A stretch of 5,199 nucleotides of DNA, taken from assembly GCA_964388085.1 (NCBI GenBank), contig CAYLZW010000384.1, positions 1 through 5,199 of the forward strand, given 5' to 3'. The notes beneath the pieces were generated by a model. That model saw only the letters and a program-made list of their open reading frames with translations, searched no databases and was not told where the DNA came from. How positions within the stretch are numbered: position 1 is the stretch's first letter; each line of letters opens with the position of its first letter. The position numbers and the translations under genes were made by a program. The stretch comes from CAYLZW01 sp964388085. Its GTDB lineage: Bacteria > Myxococcota > UBA727 > CAYLZW01. Below, one piece after another: positions 1-5,199 of the stretch.

Positions 1-1089
1 TTCCTGCCCGGCCTCGCCGACGAGCGCCTCATCAACACCGTGCACACGGTGTTCTTCTTCGACCTCTACCGGGACTGGGCCATGTACGAGCACGAGAGCT
101 TCGCGGCGCACCGCGAGTTCCTCCTCGAGCAGCTCGCCATCCGGCCGGTGCGCTACTTCCCCGAGAGCGCCTACTGGGTCACGGCCGACTCCGACGTGCC
201 GGCCTTCCTCGCCGAGTACATCCACGCGCGCTGGCTCGACATCCACAACCTGTTCGCCGACATCGAGGAGCGAGGCCTGCCCGCGCTCGACGGGCACGTG
301 CTGTACTCGTCGGGCCACGAGTGGTCCTATTGGATGATCGACTACCTGACGGCGAAGATGATGTGGAACCGCGAGGCCCCGCTCGAGGACTTCACAGCGC
401 ACGTGAGCGCGCCCTTCGGCGCCTGCGACGATGAGGTGCAGGGGGCGCTGTCGTCGTTCATCGACCTGCAGACACAGTATCTCTTCGACGAGCGCCTCGT
501 GCCCTACGTGTCGGCCGAGGACATCCACGACGACCTCGGCTACGCGGCCGGCATCGACACCCACCCGCCGCGCGTCCCCTTCGAGGCGGTGGTGGCCATG
601 AGCGCCCCCGAGCGAGCGTCCTTCGAGACGGACATCGTCGAGCGGCTCGGCCTCGCCGCGCAGGAGATGCGAACGCGGTCCCTGGAGCCGCTCATCTCCG
701 TGTGCGCTCGCTCGGACGACACGCTGAAGCCGTGGTGTGATGAGCTGCTCGACAGCGTCGAGATCGTCGCCCTGCGCCTCGAGCACTCCCGGCACCTGTA
801 CCGCAGCGTGCTCGCGGCGGCCCGCGGCGAAGACTTTCAGCCCGAGCTCGACGCCGCCGCCGGCTCGCGCGAGCAGGCCGCCGTCGTCGTCGCGCGCCGC
901 GAGCAGGGCTACCGCTACGACGTCGAGGAGCTCTCGGCCGCCTACGAGAACTTCACTCGCTACGAGTTCGGCTACCTGCGCCAACCGCACACCCAGTGCC
1001 TGTGGCTGCGCCAGGAAGATCAGGTCGCCTACCTCATCGAGCACGGACAGGCCGCGCCCCCGTTCGAGCTGCGCACCTGCCAGAACTGA
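1..1089 (+). CDS. Unrecognised, probably exported protein (5' partial)
   Basis: The reading frame is open from base 1 and ends at TGA 1087-1089, so 362 codons are visible. The true start lies upstream: the GTG at 40 is preceded by in-frame, protein-like sequence (FLPGLADERLINT) and has no convincing ribosome site. I do not recognise the family and assign no function. The first half is rich in aromatic and acidic residues (FDLYRDWAMYEHESF; YFPESAYWV; SSGHEWSYWMIDY near codons 103-115). This resembles the core of a soluble globular enzyme such as a barrel fold, but that is only an impression. The second half looks mostly helical. Five cysteines are visible, including the C-x10-C of SVCARSDDTLKPWC and one three residues from the C-terminus. 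This would suit a disulfide-bonded protein outside the cytoplasm. No membrane segment is visible. The gene ends 17 bases before a secreted M16 peptidase on the same strand, so a shared transcript and envelope location are likely. Confidence 0.8.
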   Translation, partial: FLPGLADERLINTVHTVFFFDLYRDWAMYEHESFAAHREFLLEQLAIRPVRYFPESAYWVTADSDVPAFLAEYIHARWLDIHNLFADIEERGLPALDGHVLYSSGHEWSYWMIDYLTAKMMWNREAPLEDFTAHVSAPFGACDDEVQGALSSFIDLQTQYLFDERLVPYVSAEDIHDDLGYAAGIDTHPPRVPFEAVVAMSAPERASFETDIVERLGLAAQEMRTRSLEPLISVCARSDDTLKPWCDELLDSVEIVALRLEHSRHLYRSVLAAARGEDFQPELDAAAGSREQAAVVVARREQGYRYDVEELSAAYENFTRYEFGYLRQPHTQCLWLRQEDQVAYLIEHGQAAPPFELRTCQN

Positions 1090-1096
1090 ATTCACC

Positions 1097-1101
1097 GGGA
1101 G
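1097..1101 (+). promoter_or_regulatory. Ribosome binding site deciding a TTG start
   Basis: GGGAG sits five bases before the TTG at 1107. It is the only Shine-Dalgarno-like stretch in the short gap after the upstream stop codon. It supports TTG 1107 as the start over an in-frame GTG at 996, which lies deep inside the upstream gene. No ATG or GTG occurs in frame between 1107 and the hydrophobic core of the signal peptide. Confidence 0.6.
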
Positions 1102-1106
1102 CTCCA

Positions 1107-2545
<1,439 letters not shown>

Positions 2546-2549
<4 letters not shown>

Positions 2550-4273
2550 CCCGCGCTCGATTTAGCCGCGACGCCCTCGGCCACGCGCTCTCGCTCGCGG
2601 CCCTGACGCTCACGGCGCTGGTGACGTCGTCCTGCATCACCACCGAGGGATCGGGCCGACCGCCGCCCGACGCGCTGCTCGAGCGAGGGCCCGATCCCCG
2701 CGCGGCGCTGCCGACGCCGCGGGGCAGCCGGCTCGAGGGCGCCACCGTGGCGGGCCCCGAAGGCGGCATGCGCGTCATCTCGCTGCCGTCGGCGAGCGAT
2801 CCGATCGTGAGCGTGCGCGTCATGTTCCTGAGCGGCTCGCGTGACGATCCGGCGGGCAAGGAGGGGCTCACCCGCCTCTCGGCGGAGCTGATGGCGGAGG
2901 CGACCGAGAAGCTCTCCTCGGGCGCGCTGCGCGAAGCGCTCTTTCCCTGGGCGGCCGAGCTCTCGGTACAGAGCGACAAGGAGACGACGGTCTTCCTCGG
3001 CCGCGTGCACGAGGATCACGCCGACGCCTTCGTGCCGCTGTTCCTCGACGTCATCCTCGCCCCGCGCCTCGATCCGGCGGACTTCGCGCGCAAGAAGAGC
3101 GAGGCCTTGAGCTTCCTGCGCCACGAGCTGCGCCAGGGTGACGACGAGCTCCTGCAGCGAGAGGCGCTCGAGGTCGCCATCTTCGACTCGCCCATGGCCG
3201 CTCCGGCGGTGACCCCGCTGCCGGCGGCGCCGGGCCACATGGCAGGGCCGGGGACGAAGCTCGTGCCGCGCCACCCCTATCGGCACACCCCGACGGGCAC
3301 CGTGCTCGGCCTCGAGTCGATCACGCTCGACGACGTGAAGGCGCACCTGCGCCGGGTGTTCACGCAGGATCGGCTGCTCCTTGGCGTCGCCGGCGGCGCG
3401 AACACGAACCTCGTCCGCGCGCTGACGACGGGCTTGGCCAAGCTGCCTGCGACGTCGGCCCGGCGCCCGTCGCTGCCGGTGGTGTCCGCGCCGCTCACGA
3501 ACCAGGCGCTCGTCATCGACAAGAAGACGCCGGGCAGCGCCATCTCGGTCGGCTATCAGCTCGCGCTCGATCGCACGCACCCCGATTACGCGGCGCTCAA
3601 GGTGGCCGAGGCGTTCTTCGGCGAGCACCGAAACCGCATCTCGTGGCTGTTCCAGGTCATGCGCGAGCAGCGCGGGCTCAACTACGGCGACTACGCATAC
3701 ATCGAGCACTTCGTGCAGGACGGCTGGTCCAAGGACGAGCTGCTCAACATCGGTCGTCGCCAGCAGTACTTCTCCCTCTGGATCCGGCCCGTCGAGCACA
3801 AGAACCGGCACTTCGCGCTGCGCCAGGCGGTCTACGAGCTCGATCGCTTCGTCACCCGCGGCATCCCCGACGACGAGTCCTTCGAGCGCCTCATCGCCTT
3901 CTTGCCTGGCCACTGGCAGCAGAAGGAGCAAGAGCCCATGCGCCGCCTCGGCTACGCGCTCGACGACGCCTTCTACGGCGTAGCGTGGGATCGCGACGAT
4001 CTGCGCGCGCAGATCGCGAAGCTGACGCGCGCGGAGGTGAACGCCGCCATCAAGCGGCACCTGCGCGCCGATCGCCTGCACATCGTCGTCGTCACCGAGG
4101 GCGGCGACGCGTTCGCCAAAGAGCTAATAGAGGGCGCGCCCTCCCCCATCACCTACGCCGCCGAGAAGCCCGCGGCCTTGCTGAAAGAAGACGAGACCAT
4201 CAGCAGCTTCGACCTTCGGCTCGACGACGGCAGCGTCCGCGTCGTGCGCCCCGAGCAACTCTTCCAGCGCTGA
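2546..4273 (+). CDS. M16-family lipoprotein, non-catalytic R/Y subunit
   Basis: This 575-residue protein has two M16-like domains (about 65-215 and 245-500) but no zinc motif. Where the partner gene has HFFEH, this one reads RLSAE (R110 to E114), so both histidines and the catalytic glutamate are gone. In the C-terminal domain the block VMREQRGLNYGDYAY keeps R373 and Y380, seven apart. This matches the Arg/Tyr pair that binds substrate backbone in active M16 enzymes. The expected role is the partner subunit completing the active chamber of the preceding peptidase, as known for bacterial M16B heterodimers. The N-terminus (MTRARFSRDA, then ALSLAALTLTALV) is a signal peptide ending in TSSC. Cys30 would be the lipidated residue, although Thr at -3 is unusual for a lipobox. 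A Pro/Ala/Gly-rich insert (about 216-240) precedes the HPYRHTPTG block. The C-terminal tail (PSPITYAAEKPAALLKEDE, then a VRVVRPEQLF end) is a form I associate with this M16 group. The start is set by ATG 2546 with a strong ribosome site and the ATGA overlap. Confidence 0.9.
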
Positions 4274-4393
4274 GCCTCCGAGGGGCTCGGCCCCGCACCC
4301 ACGCGGGCGCTCTCTCGCCGGGAGGCAACGCCGACGTGGGCTCTCTCCCCATCCCGGGTCGCTCCGCTCCCGCGAAAGATCTCTGAAGGTGCC
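4274..4393. other. Intergenic gap with GC-rich inverted repeats
   Basis: These 120 bases lie between the M16 lipoprotein gene and the NuoH-like gene. GCCTCC (4274-4279) can pair with GGAGGC (4321-4326). This encloses a GGGGC-TCG-GCCCC hairpin (4282-4294) and a weaker GGCG-CTCTCT-CGCC hairpin (4306-4319), giving a possible three-arm fold. There is no T-run after any stem, so it is not a standard intrinsic terminator. I see no convincing -35/-10 promoter. Stems this short arise easily by chance in such GC-rich DNA. Confidence 0.4.
4385..4389 (+). promoter_or_regulatory. Probable ribosome binding site for the NuoH-like gene
   Basis: GAAGG lies four bases before the GTG at 4394. Spacing is slightly short but acceptable. 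It is the best support for that start codon, which places a short polar N-terminus (MTDEG) directly before the first hydrophobic segment. Confidence 0.5.
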
Positions 4394-5199
4394 GTGACTG
4401 ACGAGGGTGTCCTCCTGCCGTTCCTGCGGGCCGCGCTCCTGCTCGCGGTCACGCTGATCCTGTACCCGCCGGTGGCGTGGCTCGATCGCTGGGCGCAGCG
4501 ATCGCCGGGCGATCCGACCCCGCTGCCGCTGAGCCCGCTGCTGCCGATCGCGAACGTGCTCAAGCTGCTGCAAAAGCGCGCGGCGCTGTCCTCGAGCGCC
4601 GACCGCGTGGTGCACGTCGCGGCGCCCTTGCTCGCGCTGGTGCCGAGCCTGTGCGCGCTGGCCACGCTCCCGCTCGCGCCTGCGTTGATGACGACGGGTG
4701 GAGCGAGCGTGCGCCTCGGCGTCGCGCGCGGCGAGGGCACGCTGCCGGTGGCGCTCGCGTTGATGTTGTTGTCGACGGTGGGCATCGCGGTCGCGGGTTG
4801 GGCGGGCGCAAACCGCCTGGCGCTGCTCGGCGCGTTGCGGCTCGTGCTGCTGCGGACCGCGGCGCTCGTCGTGGTCGCCCAGGGAGCCGCCGGCGTCTGT
4901 CTGCTGCACCAGACGCTGTCGCTCGACGCGCTCGTCCTCGAGCAGGCGCGCCCCGTGCTCGGCCCCCTGTCCGGCTGGGGCGTGCTCGTAAACCCGGTGG
5001 GCTTTGGTTGCACCATCGTCGCGCTCGCGGTGCTCGGCCAGCGCCTCGTGCGCAGCCGGCCGGACGAGCACGCCGATCTCGTCGAGCCCTACGCCGCCGA
5101 GGCCGCCGGCGTCACGTTGCTCGGGCACCGCTTCTTCGAGGTGGTCGACCTGCTCGCGTCGGCGGGCATCGTGACGACGGTGTTCTTCGGCGGCTGGCT
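4394..5199 (+). CDS. Divergent NuoH / complex I subunit 1 family protein (3' partial)
   Basis: The window holds 268 complete codons plus two bases; the gene continues past the end. It encodes a polytopic membrane protein with hydrophobic segments at about residues 6-30, 72-98, 115-139, 142-173, 195-214 and 246-268. NuoH-family blocks occur in order: LPIANVLKLLQKR (51-62) matches the family's PIADGLKLL.KE; ADRVVHVAAPLLALVP (69-84) follows. AGWAGANRLALLGALR (134-149) matches the AGWSSNSKYALLGALR-type block, and the ending TTVFFGGW (261-268) matches the LFLGGW-type motif. In complex I this subunit forms the quinone-site floor and links it to the proton channels. Here the usual ETNR-PFDLPEAE-ELVAG loop is replaced by LGQRLVRSRPDEHADLVEP (214-232), which loses most of the conserved acids. 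The early ERK-like motif reads DRW (31-33). It may belong to a divergent complex I or a related membrane oxidoreductase. The family call is firm and the function is not. The start is GTG 4394; a start further downstream would cut into the first hydrophobic segment. Confidence 0.82.
   Translation, partial: MTDEGVLLPFLRAALLLAVTLILYPPVAWLDRWAQRSPGDPTPLPLSPLLPIANVLKLLQKRAALSSSADRVVHVAAPLLALVPSLCALATLPLAPALMTTGGASVRLGVARGEGTLPVALALMLLSTVGIAVAGWAGANRLALLGALRLVLLRTAALVVVAQGAAGVCLLHQTLSLDALVLEQARPVLGPLSGWGVLVNPVGFGCTIVALAVLGQRLVRSRPDEHADLVEPYAAEAAGVTLLGHRFFEVVDLLASAGIVTTVFFGGW

Noticed and set aside
996..1106. GTG at 996 as a longer N-terminus for the M16 peptidase.
   Set aside because: It lies over 90 bases inside the upstream gene and would add a Pro/Arg-rich segment before the signal peptide. 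TTG 1107 has GGGAG at good spacing.
4124..4129. Adjacent rare codons CTA ATA in the M16 lipoprotein gene, which create TAATAG in another frame.
   Set aside because: A single rare pair in an otherwise intact, family-typical C-terminal tail. There is no sign of frameshift or programmed recoding.
4290..4393. An intrinsic terminator or sigma-70 promoter in the gap before the NuoH-like gene.
   Set aside because: No stem is followed by a T-run and no AT-rich -10 element is visible.

Overview
This is a very GC-rich window with strong G/C third-position codon use. All four genes are on the + strand and tightly packed. The style (lipoprotein and secreted M16 peptidases, a large unknown exported-looking protein, a divergent complex I subunit) fits a myxobacterium-like or other deltaproteobacterial-type bacterium. 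That assignment rests on composition and protein flavour only; there is no rRNA or other marker to fix it.

Layout. Positions 1-1089 hold the 3' part of a protein I do not recognise; its start lies before the window. After 17 bases comes a secreted zinc peptidase of family M16 (1107-2549). It starts at TTG, and its signal peptide begins with an arginine-rich stretch encoded by 15-bp tandem repeats. It overlaps by ATGA (2546-2549) a second M16-family gene (2546-4273), a predicted lipoprotein. A 120-base gap with GC-rich inverted repeats (4274-4393) follows. From 4394 to the window end runs the 5' part of a membrane protein of the NuoH / complex I subunit 1 family, cut off by the window edge.

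How the genes fit together. The two M16 genes look like one enzyme split into complementary subunits. The first keeps the HxxEH zinc site but lacks the Arg/Tyr substrate-binding pair. The second has lost the zinc site (H, E and H replaced by R, A and E) but keeps an R-x6-Y pair. The 4-base overlap and the strong Shine-Dalgarno inside the first gene's end suggest matched production. The expected product is a cell-envelope heterodimeric peptidase, anchored through the lipoprotein subunit. The upstream unknown protein is probably in the same transcript. The NuoH-like gene may start a new operon; its usual acidic quinone-site/proton-path loop is strongly altered.

The most interesting points are the repeat-encoded Arg/Thr n-region on the peptidase, the cleanly complementary M16 pair, and the NuoH homologue lacking its signature acidic residues. 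No mobile element, CRISPR array, tRNA or rRNA was seen.
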